DNA of 64,000 nucleotides, taken from contig NC_061510.1 in NCBI RefSeq assembly GCF_022539505.1, positions 92,272,292 through 92,336,291 on the forward strand, given 5' to 3'. Below, piece by piece: positions 11,416 to 23,030 of this stretch. The notes below the pieces were generated by a model. It worked only from the letters and a program-made list of their open reading frames with translations. It searched no databases and was not told the origin of the DNA. Position 1 is the stretch's first letter, and each line of letters opens with the position of its first letter. The position numbers and the translations under genes were made by a program. The stretch comes from Lolium rigidum. Lineage: Eukaryota > Streptophyta > Magnoliopsida > Poales > Poaceae.

Positions 11416-11510
11416 TCTTTACTATTAAATTGCAATAGGTGGTGGTTGGTGTCACAAACGGGCCAAAAAATATCTAGGCCCAAAGCGTTCCTGGAATCCC
11501 GGAATAGCTC

Positions 11511-11717
11511 AAAAAAAAGTTGCTAGGCCCAAGTCTGTCACATAAGAGTCCGGTGATGTTCCGCTCGATAGTACAAAGTCGTGGGCGTCCCCATCTTATC
11601 CGATGGTGTACAGAAAAAAAGTTGCTAGGCCCAAGTCTGGCACATAAGAGTCCGGTGTGATGTTCCGCTCGATAGTACAAAGTCGTGGGCGTCCCCATCT
11701 TATCCGATGGTGTACAG
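11511..11717. repeat. Tandem duplication, about 105-bp unit, inside the Helitron
   Basis: Two near-identical copies of a unit with gttgctaggcccaagtctg, ccgctcgatagtacaaagtc and tatccgatggtgtacag. They start near 11511 and 11612. The copies differ by a few bases, for example gtcac/ggcac and ggtgatg/ggtgtgatg. Confidence 0.75.
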
Positions 11718-13790
11718 TACGTGAAGATTGGTGCTGCGCCGTTTTGCATTTTGATCCTGTACAAGTCCATCTTCCCGCTCCTATAGACACTGAAGTGGAC
11801 GTGTTCATCTTCCTCGCTCTCTCACCTTATCCTCTCCTCTCTCATCTTCCACCCACACCGCCGCCATCCAGCCTCCCAGCAGGCTCCAGCAAGCGTTTCG
11901 CCGCTGCGTTCGTAGACGAGCCGTACCAGGCGCCGCCAACCTCGCCGAGCGCGGCCGCTTCATGCCATGCGCCGGGCCGTGCTTCGCGGCCTCCGTCCTC
12001 GACATTAACATATTTGGCGCCGCAAAACTGAGGTCCAGAGACCAAATCCGTTCCGTTTGCCCACAGACTGATTCTTAGACCTGCAATGGTGATTCTTGGA
12101 CCTGAATAATAGAATTTCTTGTTCATGGTCGAAATTGTATCGCTCTTTGTTTGCTCTTCTGTCCGTCATGGTCCACATCCGATCCGATTGTATCAATCTT
12201 TGTTTGCTCTTCTGCAATGAACTTCCCTATCATTGAAAGAAGATTCGGGTATTTTTGGATCCTGATCTGCGTTGCGTATATATACTTGGAATTTTCTTCA
12301 CTCTGAATTCACCATAACGTTGCGTGTGAGATGGTACAGGTATGCTGAATGGTTGATGCGGCGTAGAACGGGATAGCGAAGTACTGGTTATGTTATGCAC
12401 AATAGAAGGGACTCGTTTAGTAAGAACGGATGTAGCTGAGGGACTTTCCTGCAATTGCCAATGAAGGCTGCACAGATCTCAAAGCAATTGTGGACGTCCA
12501 GGATTGGCCCGGGACACACATATATGTAGCATTGCTTTTTCGGTTCTCTTTCTCCCTCAGGCTTCCTGGCGGTGCACCTCCTGGACGAGCTACAGGAAGT
12601 AGGAAGTAGGAACGCCCCTCGGTGTGTATGTGGACATCTGCGCAAGCTGAAGCATACCGGTACCACGCTTTTCCATGTGACGGCCTCCGCGGAGGCGACT
12701 CGACGGACTAAGCGGCCAAGCCCTTGCCCCATGAAATGGCAGTTCGGCAGCCAAGGCGCTGCCCCCACACAACGGTAGCTCGGTGACCGCGGAGCTGCAC
12801 CCGGCTACGCGATGGTGATAAAATCGGTGACCCGCGTGGCCGCTCGCGACGACAGCCACGACACGGCTACTACGTAACCCCTAGCGCCACTGTTAGGACG
12901 CGCAACCAGGAGTCAAGGACGCCTCCTTCCGCATCATCATGATGTGCTCTGCTCCATCCAACACCACTGCCTCCTCCCCGGGTAGCAGTCGCCTCACGGC
13001 GGTACAAGGAAGCAGTGGCAACGCATCATACAACTTCTTCCAAATTGTTGTTTTGCTTACGCGGCTCAAATCCAGCTACAAAAGGAGATTCGGATGCGAT
13101 CCTGTCTGTTATTCAATTCGAGCCAAGCTTGCTTTCCGTATCAATTCAGTGGCTAAGTGTAAGGTGCAAGAGAGAAGAAAAGAGAGCAAAGCAAAAAAAA
13201 AGGAAGAACGATGTCGATGCGGCAACTTGTGTACATTGGAGTCTCCCCTGAGTCTGACCGTGCAGCTATCACGTTGCAGGTGGTGTTGGCGCGCATTTTG
13301 TGCATGAGTTCTGAATCAAGAAATGCGGCATTATGACTCGGACGGGTAAAGAAATACCATGTCCTACACTTCAATGTAAAATCAATTGCCAATTAAGCTT
13401 GACGGCATGCCAATTACGAACAACAATTAATTTTGATATACATTTTTTTCCAAGACAGTATTATAACTAGAGGCTTATTTCATTCAGGAAATACATAGGT
13501 TAATTGTAAAAGAACCATTCACAATGCACAAATTTCTAACAACTGAGAACGATCAGATTGGCACGGGCCGGCCTGCAATATGAACAAAAACATTCAAAAC
13601 TATCTACGTAATATTCAAGAAAAGTAGGAGCCCGCTAGACATGCCGAAGAAACGTATAAAAAAGGGCTCGAATTTATCGATCCAAGACCAGAACTCAATT
13701 GCAAGTCCGTGTGCTCTACATGATGCATTGACAATCTTAGTAACCTTGCAAGCATATTTCTTATGTTATATGTAAATTATTTTTGCTCTT

Positions 13791-13806
13791 CCGCGGCAAC
13801 GCGCGG
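13791..13806 (+). terminator. Helitron 3' hairpin
   Basis: Stem CCGCG / CGCGG with a 6-nt loop, followed by GCATAGTGCTAG. This is the rolling-circle termination signal typical of Helitrons. Confidence 0.8.
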
Positions 13807-13818
13807 GCATAGTGCTAG

Positions 13819-16243
13819 TATTATTAAGATGCATATAACCATGTTTCCCTCTCTCATAATAACTTTCAGTAGCATCATGAACAAACTTAACAATATAACT
13901 ATCACATGAAACATTCTTATCATGAGCTACATGCATAAAATTATTACTCTCCACATAAGCATAGTCTTTACTATTAATTGTAGTGGGAGCAAATTCAATA
14001 AAATAGCTATCATTATTATTCTCATCACCATAATCATCATATATAGGAGGCATATTGTAATCATAATTAATCTTCTCCTCAATATTAGGTGGACCAAAAA
14101 TATGATATTCATCATTGTAATCATCATATATAGGAGGTAAAGTATCATCAAAGTAAATTTTCTCCTCCATACTTGGGGGACTAAAAATATCATGCTCATC
14201 AAAACAAGCTTCCCCAAGCTTAGAGCTTTCTATATCGTCATGGGAAGAAACATGGATAATATTAATACTATGGCAGTTATTAACATCCTCATTTTCAGAA
14301 CTAGTTTCCCAAAGATTTTCAATATCAAAAGTAGTGTGCTCTTCTAAATCATGATCACTAATGTAGGTAAAGGGCATAGGAAGATCATTGTACTCAGATT
14401 CATTATCATAATAATCATTAGGAGCAACATACTTACGGTTACCTATCGTTATCTCATACATGTGGGGATATGTTGTTACCTCTTTCTTTTTATTCCCCCT
14501 CTTCTTCTTGTTCTTCGTTCCCTTCTTCTTCTTCTCATTCTCCTCGTTCCCTTCTTTAGGAGGGAGAGGCTTGATGAGAGGCTTCTCCATATAACCTGTT
14601 TTATTTCCAGAAACAATAGAAGAAACTTGGGAGGATTCCTCCTTTTCATTAATAAGTTCAAAACACACAGCGGTCCTATCATATTTTGGCAAAGTGTCAT
14701 CTTCTAAAATATTCTGTATGTAAGTATTTGTATCGAAATTATTAATGCAATAAGAAAGACACCCATGCAGGACATCATCAATATCAAGATCACTCATATG
14801 TAACAAAGAAATTTTTCTTGATAACTCTTCACACCACAAAAGTAAGTTCATCATGCTGATTAAGAAGGATTTCATCATCACAATACAAATTTGCAGCACT
14901 CATGGGGTCCGAATTATCATTGGAGGAGCATTGAAAATTAAAATGACCCACTCTATGGAAAAGTTCACAAATAAAAGGATAGAGGGCACAAACTTTTTTA
15001 CCAAGATCATATAGAGCCCTAAACCACTTTCTAGTTTTTTCATTCCTATGATGGATACAATATTCATCTTCGATTTGATTAACTCCACAAGGTCTATGCA
15101 TTCCACAAAAATTAACATGCTTATAAGAAATAGTATTTTCGAAGTTTGGGCATGTTTATTGCAATCATTGATAACAGTTTCATCCTTCATGCAAGCATCT
15201 TTAAAAGGTCCATGATACTTATCAAAATTCTTCCTAGGCAATTCAAAATGAGAGGCAAAAGCTTTATAAAGATTTGCAACAACTTGAGAGTCAAGACCAT
15301 AAGTAGCACTCATATTTCAAATTTTATCAGTATCCATAAAAGTTTCAATGCATTCATAATCATAATTTATACCTGACTCTCTACCTTTGTCGTTCTCCCA
15401 ATCTTCAGCGTTCTCCTCAATCCGATCAAGAAGGTCCCTTTTAAAATCTTCTTTGTTGCGCGTGAATGATCCAGAACAAGTAGTATCCAGCAAGGTTTTA
15501 TCTTGAAAAGAAAGTCTTGCATAGAAATTATCAATGATGATATTACCAGGAAGCTCATGAATGGGGCATTCGAGCATTAAAGACTTCAACCTTCCCCATG
15601 CTTGGGCAATACTCTCTCCATCATGAGGCCAGAAATTGTATATGCGGTTTCGGTCTTTGTGAATTTCACTTGGAGGATAGAATTTAGAATAAAATAGAGG
15701 CACAATATCCTTCCAGTCAAGAGAATGCCCATCCTTCAGCAGTTCATACCAATGCGCCACTTTACCAGACAACGACATAGAGAATAATTTCTTCCTAACT
15801 TCATCCACAGAAATACATGCACACTTGAATAAGCCGCATAATTCATGTAGAAACAGTAAATGATCTCCAGGATGAACAGTTCCATCCCCTTCATAGCAGT
15901 TATCCATAACATGTTCAATAATTTTCATAGGTATTTTATATGGAATACTTTCAACAGGTGGATTTAAAATATCACAAGCATCATTCGAATCACCACATAT
16001 TGGAGACAAAGCATTATCAGGGCAAAATATTTCTTCCAAAGCTGAGGAGCAAAAAAATTTATTTTTATATAAACTAGCTTCCCCAAGCTTAGACTTTTCT
16101 ATAGCATTAGCAGTAATTGCGTTCATACTAATAACATAGCTACTAGCATGCAAATAAGGTTCCATAGGTTTTTTAATTTTCGCATCGCACAATTCATGTC
16201 TTAACTCAGGAAATAGATTAAAAAGCTCACTGTTGTTTTCCAT
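13819..16243 (-). pseudogene. Element A gag-like polyprotein (frameshifted)
   Basis: Minus strand from ATG at 16243. The first ORF (to 15317) has an Athila-type gag core with VHPGDHLLFLHELC, LFYSKFYPPSEIH and IYNFWPHDGESIAQAW. After a stop and frameshifts it continues at 15313-14900, 15101-14829 (with Cys/His pairs such as CELFHRVGHFNFQC, a zinc-knuckle-like segment) and 14899-13819. The last part is Lys-rich and then has an internal repeat of about 28 residues with PPIYDDY. Gag would form the virus-like particle. There is no protease or polymerase downstream, so the element needs enzymes in trans. It closely matches the gag part of element F. Confidence 0.75.
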
Positions 16244-16389
16244 TATGCCTAACTAGTGAAAAATAAAAACAAGAAACAAAAAGATGCAATTGCAGGATCT
16301 AAAGGAAATAGCTTCGAGCACTCACACACCGGCAACAATGCTAGGAAATAGCTTAGTAGTCGGAGGATGTGAATACCTTTTACCTTACC

Positions 16390-16406
16390 TCCCCGGCAAC
16401 GGCGCC
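16390..16406 (-). other. Primer binding site of element A (tRNA-Asp)
   Basis: The minus strand reads GGCGCCGTTGCCGGGGA, complementary to the 3' end of plant tRNA-Asp, 13 bases from the LTR. This is the usual Athila-lineage primer. Confidence 0.75.
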
Positions 16407-16419
16407 GTAGAAAATAGCT

Positions 16420-19400
16420 TGATGTCTACGCACGCTTCTATTCATGTAGACAGTGTTGGGCCTCCAAGAGCGAGAGGTTTGTAGAACAGCGAGCAAGTTT
16501 CCCTTAAGTGAATCACCCTAGGTTTATCGAACTCGGGGAGGTAGAGGTCAAATATATCCCTCTCAAGCAACCCTGCAATTACGATACAAGAAGTCTCTTG
16601 TGTCCCCAACACACCCAATACACTTGTCAGATGTATAGGTGCACTAGTTCGGCGAAGAGATAGTAAGATGCAAGTGATATGGATGAATATGAGTGGTAAT
16701 AGCAATCTGAAATAAAGATGGCAGCAAGCAAACATGTAACAGAACTTGTTGGAAACGGTGTTTCAATGCTTAGAAACAAGGCCTAGGGATCATACTTTCA
16801 CTAGTGGACACTCTCAACAATGATCACATAAATAAATAAGTTCTCTTCTCTTGTGCTACTTCAAACACTCTCTTGTTGGATAACAAACACCATTCATTGT
16901 GTAGGGCTACAAGAGCTCCCTCAAGCCGGAGTAAACAAGCTCCACAACATTCGGAGTTCATATTTAAGTAACCTCTAGAGTGCATAATAGACCATTGCAA
17001 TATAGACCGAGTACTAACATAGCATACACACTTGTCAACAATAGCTATGAAAGGGGGAATAGATCACAACAATAGTATCATAGTAATAGTTAACTCCATA
17101 ATCTACAAGAGATTACAATCATAACCTATGCCAAGTACTACATGATGCACACACTATCAACATTACATCATGGAGGAGGAATAGACTACTTTAATAACAT
17201 CACTAGAGTAGCACATAGTAATAGTGATACAAAGCTCATCATATGGATCTCAATCATGTAAAGCAGCTCATGAGATCATGTATTGAGGTACATGAGAGAG
17301 AGATTAACCACATAGCTACCGGTAGAGCCCTTAGCCTCGAGGGAGAACTAATCCCTCCTCATCAAAGGAGACAACAGCGGCGATGAAGATGGCGGTGGTG
17401 TCGATGGAGATGCCTTCCGGGGGCAATTCCCCATCCCGCCGGCGTGCCGGAACAGAGACTTCTGTCCCCCGAAACGGAGTTTCGCGATGGCGGCGGCGTC
17501 CCTGGAGTCTTTCTGGAGTTTCTTCAATTGGTATCAAGTTTTTAGGTCGCGAGGGACTTTATAGACGAAGAGGCGGCGTCGGAGGGGCACCTGCAGGGCG
17601 CCCTCCCCATAGGCCGGCGTGGCCAGGGGTCTGATGTCTACGGGAGCTTCTATTCTTGTAGACAGTGTTGGGCCTCCAAGAGCAGAGGTTTGTAGAACAG
17701 CAGCAAGTTTCCCTTAAGTGGATCACCCAAGGTTTATCGAACTCAGGGAGGAAGAGGTCAAAGATATCCCTCTCATGCGACCCTGCAACCACAAAGCAAG
17801 AAGTCTCTTGTGTCCCCAACACACCTAATAGGTGCACTAGTTCGGCGAAGAGATAGTGAAATACAGGTGGTATGAATATATATGAGCAGTAGTAATGGCG
17901 CCAGAAAAGTGCTTGCTGGCGTGCAGTTGATGGTAGTAATATTGCAGGAAGTACAGATGCAGTAAAACGAGTAAACAAGCGAGTGGTAGCAGTATTTAGG
18001 AACAAGGCCTAGGGATCATACTTTCACTAGTGGACACTCTCAACATTGATCACATAACGAGAATAAATAGATAGATGCTAGACTCTACACTCTCTTGTTG
18101 GATGATGAACACCACTAAGCTGTGTAGGATTACACGAACCCTCAATGCCGGAGTTAACAAGCTCCACAATATTCGATGTTCATGTTTAAATAACCTTAGA
18201 GTGCACGACGAGATCAACATAACCAAACCAAGTACTAACATAGCATGCACACTGTCACCTTCACACTACAAAAGGAGGCATAGATCACACCAATACCATC
18301 ATAGCAATAGTTAACTTCATAATCTACAAGAGATCACAATCATAGCCTACGCCAAGTACTACACGATGCACACACTGTCACCATTACACCGTGCAGGAGG
18401 AATAAACTACTTTAATAACATCACTAGAGTAGCACACAGACAAATTGTGATACAAAACACATTGCAATCATAAAGAGATATAAATAAGCACTTCACTATG
18501 CCATTCATAACAGTGAATAAGTATTACGTGAAATATAGCCTAAGAGACCCACACGGTGCACACACTGTCACCTTTACACACGTGGGACAAGGAGTCTCCG
18601 GAGATCACATAAGTAAAACCCACTTGACTAGCCTAATGACATCTAGATTACAAGCATCATCATATGAATCTCAATCATGTAAAGCAGCTCATGAGATTAT
18701 TGTATTGAAGTACATAGGAGAGAGATGAACCACATAGCTACCGGTACAGCCCCGAGCCTTGATGGAGAACTACTCCCTCCTCATGGGAGACAGCAGCGGT
18801 GATGGAGATGGCGGTGGCGTCGATGGAGGAGCCTTCCGGGGGCACTTCCCCGTCCCGGCGGCGTGCCGGAACAGAGACTCCTGTCCCCCAGATCTTGGCT
18901 TCGCGATGGCGGCGGCTCTGGAAGGTTTCTCGTACCGTGGCTTTTCCGTATCGAAGTTTTAGGTCAGGGACCTTTTTATAGGCGAAGAGGCGGAGTCGGA
19001 GAGGCGACAAGGCGGTGACACACTAGGGGGGCGCGCCCCCCCCCCCCTAGGCCGCGCCGCCCTGTCATATAGGGGCCCAGTGGCCCCCCTCTGGTGACTC
19101 TCGGGTGTTCTGGAAGCTTCGTGGAAAAATAGGATGCTGGGCCTTGATTTCGTCCGATTCCGAGAATATTTCCTTACTAGGATTTCTGGAACCAAAAACA
19201 GCGAGAAAACGAGAACCGGCACTTCGGCATCTCGTCAATAGGTTAGTTCCGGAAAACGCATAAATATGACATATAATGTGTATAAAACATGTAGATATCA
19301 TCAATAATGTGGCATGGAACATAAGAAATTATCGATACGTCGGAGACGTATCAGGGTCCACCCGCGCGGCCCTGTGGTCTGGGGGCCCTGGGCCTCCACT

Positions 19401-19639
19401 CCGTCTCCCCTTCGGTGTTCTAGTCCGTCTCGGTGAAATAAGATGTTTGGCTTTCGTTTCGTCGAATTCCGAGAATATTGCCCGAACAGCCTTTCTTGAA
19501 CCAAAAACAGCACAAAACAGGAACTGACACTGTGGCATCTTGTTAATAGGTTAGTTCCGGAAAATGCATGAAAACGATATAAAGTATGAATAAAACATGT
19601 AGGTATTTTCATAAAACTAGCACCGTTGGATACGTATCA
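16420..19639 (-). repeat. 5' LTR of element A, interrupted by a solo LTR
   Basis: The LTR is 16420-17631 plus 19359-19639, about 1,493 bp. It matches the left LTR, with scattered substitutions of a few percent by eye. It is interrupted by the solo LTR at 17632-19353. Confidence 0.85.
17632..19353 (-). mobile_element. Solo LTR (1,722 bp) of a D-type element
   Basis: Starts TGATGTCTACGGGAGC, ends GAGACGTATCA, and has no internal region. The 5-bp duplication gggtc lies at 17627-17631 and 19354-19358. It has the same LTR type as element D (36901-38599, opposite strand). It probably arose by recombination between the two LTRs of a full element. It contains three spaced copies of a gcacac(ac)tgtcacc motif at about 18245, 18367 and 18558. 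Confidence 0.9.
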
Positions 19640-19754
19640 GAGGCGCAGCTCCGGGCTGCTGCGACAGAGCAGCGAGCGGCTCCGGACCCGCACTCCGCCT
19701 GGGAGGAGGCCCTGTGCTCTCCGTGGCCGGAGTCCCCGACGCGGCCGAGCCACA

Positions 19755-20917
19755 TGTTATCACCAGAATTTGACCGGATCAGAGGTGGGCCGCGATTGGA
19801 GATGGGCTTGAAGAATATACATGGAAGGAATACATGAATCGGCCTTGTATACAAAGTTTGGGCTAGTTTGCCCGTGTATCTGTAACATAGTAGGATACGT
19901 GTCGGTTAGATAGAGTTTGGGCTCATGCCCGGTTGGGATTATTCCCACGTTAGAAAGTCTACGGACTGTAAATATGTATCTAGGGTTTATGAAATAAACA
20001 ACAATCACGTTCACCACAAACCAATCTAGGTGCATCGCCAACTCCCTTGTCTCGAGGGTTTCTTCCGGGTAAGCATCATGCTGCCTAGATCGCATCTTGC
20101 GATCTAGGCGATGACACGTTTATTCGTTGTTCATGCGTTGCTCGTACTGAAGCTTTTTTGATGGCGAGCAACGTAGTTATCATAGATGTTTTAGGGTTAG
20201 CATTGTTCACCGTATCATATGCTATCGTCGTGCGACCCTTAGACATCTAGCTGCCCTTACACCTATTTTGGGTGTAAGGGCGGCACCCCGCTTGATCATT
20301 GTTTAGTAGATCCGATCCGTTATGATTGCTCCTTGTTCTTCAAGGATTAGTTTAATATCTGCATGGTTAGGCCTTACAAACGGGTTGAAGGATCCAGAGT
20401 GGCGCGTAGGGTGTAGTTTGCTACCCCTAGACAGGATGTTCCGAGGATCAACTTCGTGTTGGTTTTTAGGCCTTGTCTAGGGTCGGTTTACGATCACCGT
20501 ACGTGGCCGCCGAGCTCAATCACGAGTAGGATGTTCCGATTATGCGGTGAAAACCCTAAATCGTAGTAGGTCGTTTTTGCTTTATTTTGATCAAGCGGGA
20601 CCACCATCCGATCGTACACCTCGTACGCATCATGGGTGGATCGGCTCCTTGAGCCGATTCACGGGACAACCTGAGAGCCGATCGAGGCTCGTATTTAATG
20701 TTTACGTGTATGCCATGCAGGAAACTAAGCGAGGCACATCCAACACCTTCCCGACCGGGTATAGGTCAGGTGGCACACCCTTGCATCGGCATCGGACGTG
20801 CGTGCCGAGTCTTTGCGGGCCGTCGCTCGGAGGGACTAGGGCCAGCCGCGGTCTCGGGAGCCTCCCGGCTCTACGGTGTTGCCCGTCGCTGCTCGCCGGT
20901 GGGTTTCGACCGCAACA
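19755..20917 (+). repeat. 5' LTR of element B
   Basis: 1,163 bp from TGTTATCACC to CGCAACA. It holds two strong inverted repeats: an 11-bp stem at 20085-20110 (CCTAGATCGCA / TGCGATCTAGG) and an 11-bp stem at 20254-20283 (GCCCTTACACC / GGTGTAAGGGC). Confidence 0.9.
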
Positions 20918-20919
20918 CA

Positions 20920-20937
20920 TTCGGCACGCCCGGTGGG
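20920..20937 (+). other. Primer binding site of element B
   Basis: TTCGGCACGCCCGGTGGG, 2 bases after the LTR. Similar 'TTTGGCACGCCCGGTGGGAC' sites occur in many grass Gypsy elements. The priming tRNA is not assigned here. Confidence 0.6.
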
Positions 20938-20977
20938 ACCATCTTCGACATCAACCGCATCGCCATCTACATCCGAG

Positions 20978-22775
20978 ATGGCGGAAGGCACCCCGATCAC
21001 GTACGAGGAGGCCGGCGACGATCTCAAGAAGAAGTATGACGAGGTCAAAGCTATCCTCGAAGCCGACCTCATCGGCTCTTTCCGGAGAACCCGCTCACAC
21101 GGCATCGGGTGGAAGGGGTTCTCACCGAAGGCGCGCTCGATGGAGTGGACCTGTCCGCCCCGTCGGAAGAACGCACCGAGGTCTCGCGTCGAGAGATTAA
21201 TTTCATGGTGGCTCATTCGCTGCACCGCCATTCCGAGAGCACTGGTGAACACTTTGGAGCGTGTCGCTCTTCGGGTGATCCGAGAAATCATGAGCCATCG
21301 GTATTCTCCGTCAGGACCAGCTCTGGGGACTCACCAAGGAGAGATGCCACTCCAGTCCCGTCCACCGCTGCCATTCGCGTTGGCAGCACCAGAGGTGCCG
21401 AATTCACCGGCATACGTCATCTACAAGATCGGTGGTGACCCTAGTGACTACCAATTCTTGCATGAGGCGCCTAAGGAGATCCCTCACGGATACACGTGCA
21501 CATACGTGCCAGATTGCAGTAACTGGGCCCTCACAAGCCAGACTGCAACAGCAGGGACTTCTGGAACAACAGGAGGAACTTCAGGGACAGACCTTGAGAA
21601 GCAGACGTGGCTAGCTAAGTATGCCACTCCGACAAACCTCCAGAGCTCAGCTCTTGCAGTTGGCTCAGATTTGGAAAAGCAAGCATGGCTGGCTAAGTAT
21701 GCCACCCGGCGAATCTTCAGAGTTCGACTCCTGCAGCCCGGCACCGCGGATCGGATCGAGTACAATCTTAAAAGACCGGTTCGGCATGGTGCCGAAAAGG
21801 AGGACAATCGGCTATTCCAAGCCGTACCCCAATGAGTACGAGTTGATCCCGTTACCACCCAAATATCGGCTCCCCGATTTCTCCAAGTTTAATGGATCGG
21901 ATGGTTCCGGCTCCATCGAGCATGTGAGCCGATATTTGGCGCAGCCAGGCACGATCTCGGCATCGGATGAGCTGCGTGTGAGGTTCTTCGCATAGTCCCT
22001 CACGGGATCGGCTTTCGGGTGGTACACATCGCTGCCACCGGATTCAATCCGGACTTGGAAGCGGTTGGAAGAGCGAGTTCCACATGCGGTATCACTCGAG
22101 AGGCTTCCGAGGCTGGCATTGCCGATCTAGCACAAGTACGACGAAGCGCGGAGAAACGAGTGTCGGAATATGTCCAGCGCTTCGGGACCGTTAGGAACCG
22201 ATGCTATTCGGCTCATGTGACTCGAAAAAGAAGCGATCGAGTTGGCAGTGGTGGGTCTCGCATCACAGATCAAGGACGTGGCCTCCCAAGCAGACTACCC
22301 TTCACTGGCGCACATGGTGCAGAAGCTCTCAGCATATGAACAGCGCCACCCAGATGTATACCAGGATAAATTCAAATGAGCGGTGGTCCTGGTTGAGGCA
22401 GATGAAGATGAAGGCTCTGCGGGAGATCAAGAGGTAGCAGTGGCTGAATGGACTCGGGGGGCAAGCCCCGTGTCCTGTAAGTGGGTTAAGCCGCAAGGTC
22501 CTCCAAGAGGGTTTGACTTCGATGTCACCAAGGCTGAACAAATTTTCGACCTCTTACTCAAGAAGAAGCAGCTAAAGGTACCCGAAGGCCACAAGATCCC
22601 CACGGCTCAGGAGTTGAACGGAAAGCCATACTGCAAGTGGCATAACACGTTCACCCATGCCACCAACGACTGCGAGGTGTGGCGTCGGCGGGTCCAAATG
22701 GCGACGAGAACAAGGGCGTCTAATTTTCAGCCGGTACGCCATGAGGGTCGACACACACCCCTTCCCCGCCGTTAA
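20978..22775 (+). pseudogene. Element B gag, several frameshifts
   Basis: Starts with ATG at 20978 (MAEGTPITYEEAGDDLKKK). The frame shifts around 21100 and 21240, again near 21780, and again beyond 21990. Recognisable parts: PPKYRLPDFSKFNGSDG near 21860-21905, the capsid-like QFHMRYHS-type region near 22060-22120 (in a broken frame), and the Cys/His element YCKWHNTFTHATNDC at about 22630-22675. At 21591-21707 the motif DLEKQ(T/A)WLAKYAT occurs twice, 26 codons apart. Gag would package the RNA; this copy cannot make a whole protein. Confidence 0.7.
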
Positions 22776-23030
22776 CATGGTGGAGTGCACTTACCCCGGA
22801 GGGTGCCGGCCAGGATTCTCGTTCAATATCAACATGGTAGGACCCGGGCACCACTGCGGTAAGGACGGAGACGAGGGCAGCTGCTCTCATAGCAAGGACA
22901 CGAGAGGAAGCCGTTCCACGCGACCGGCTCCGTCACGATGGCAAGCGCTACATCACAGAGGGAGAAGTGAGGAACGTGAGATATCAGCGACCTCTCTCTG
23001 ATCACCTCCTCAACAAGTATGTGAGTCGAT

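Larger units (their letters stand above)
11416..13818 (+). mobile_element. Helitron, complete non-autonomous copy (2,403 bp)
   Basis: The 5' end is TCTTTACTATTAAAT after an A (11415). The 3' end is CTAG at 13815-13818 before a T (13819). A GC hairpin lies 12 nt before the end (13791-13806). Insertion between A and T, no target duplication, the TC start, and the hairpin plus CTRR end are all Helitron hallmarks. Deleting it restores the element A reading frame. It carries no Rep/helicase. GC-rich, exon-like patches at 11850-12030 and 12540-13000 may be captured gene fragments, but I do not recognise any of them. Confidence 0.85.
7550..19639 (-). mobile_element. Element A: non-autonomous Athila-type retrotransposon
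   Basis: Complete element in minus orientation with LTRs at both ends. The 5-bp duplication gaggc lies at 7545-7549 and 19640-19644. Its internal part holds a gag-like ORF series next to the 5' (right) LTR and about 2 kb of noncoding DNA next to the 3' (left) LTR. I find no protease, reverse transcriptase or integrase. It contains a Helitron (11416-13818), and its right LTR contains a solo LTR (17632-19353). Its gag matches that of the Athila-type element F at 33519-34340. Confidence 0.85.

Noticed and set aside
12572..12778. 68-codon frame in the Helitron as a captured gene
   Set aside because: No recognisable domain or splice structure; too short to support.
16390..16406. tRNA-like sequence
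   Set aside because: Only the primer complement of a tRNA 3' end; no cloverleaf. The same holds for the sites in D, F, G and H.
18245..18600. CRISPR-like spaced repeats
   Set aside because: Three loose copies of a tgtcacc motif within an LTR, irregular spacing, in a plant genome.
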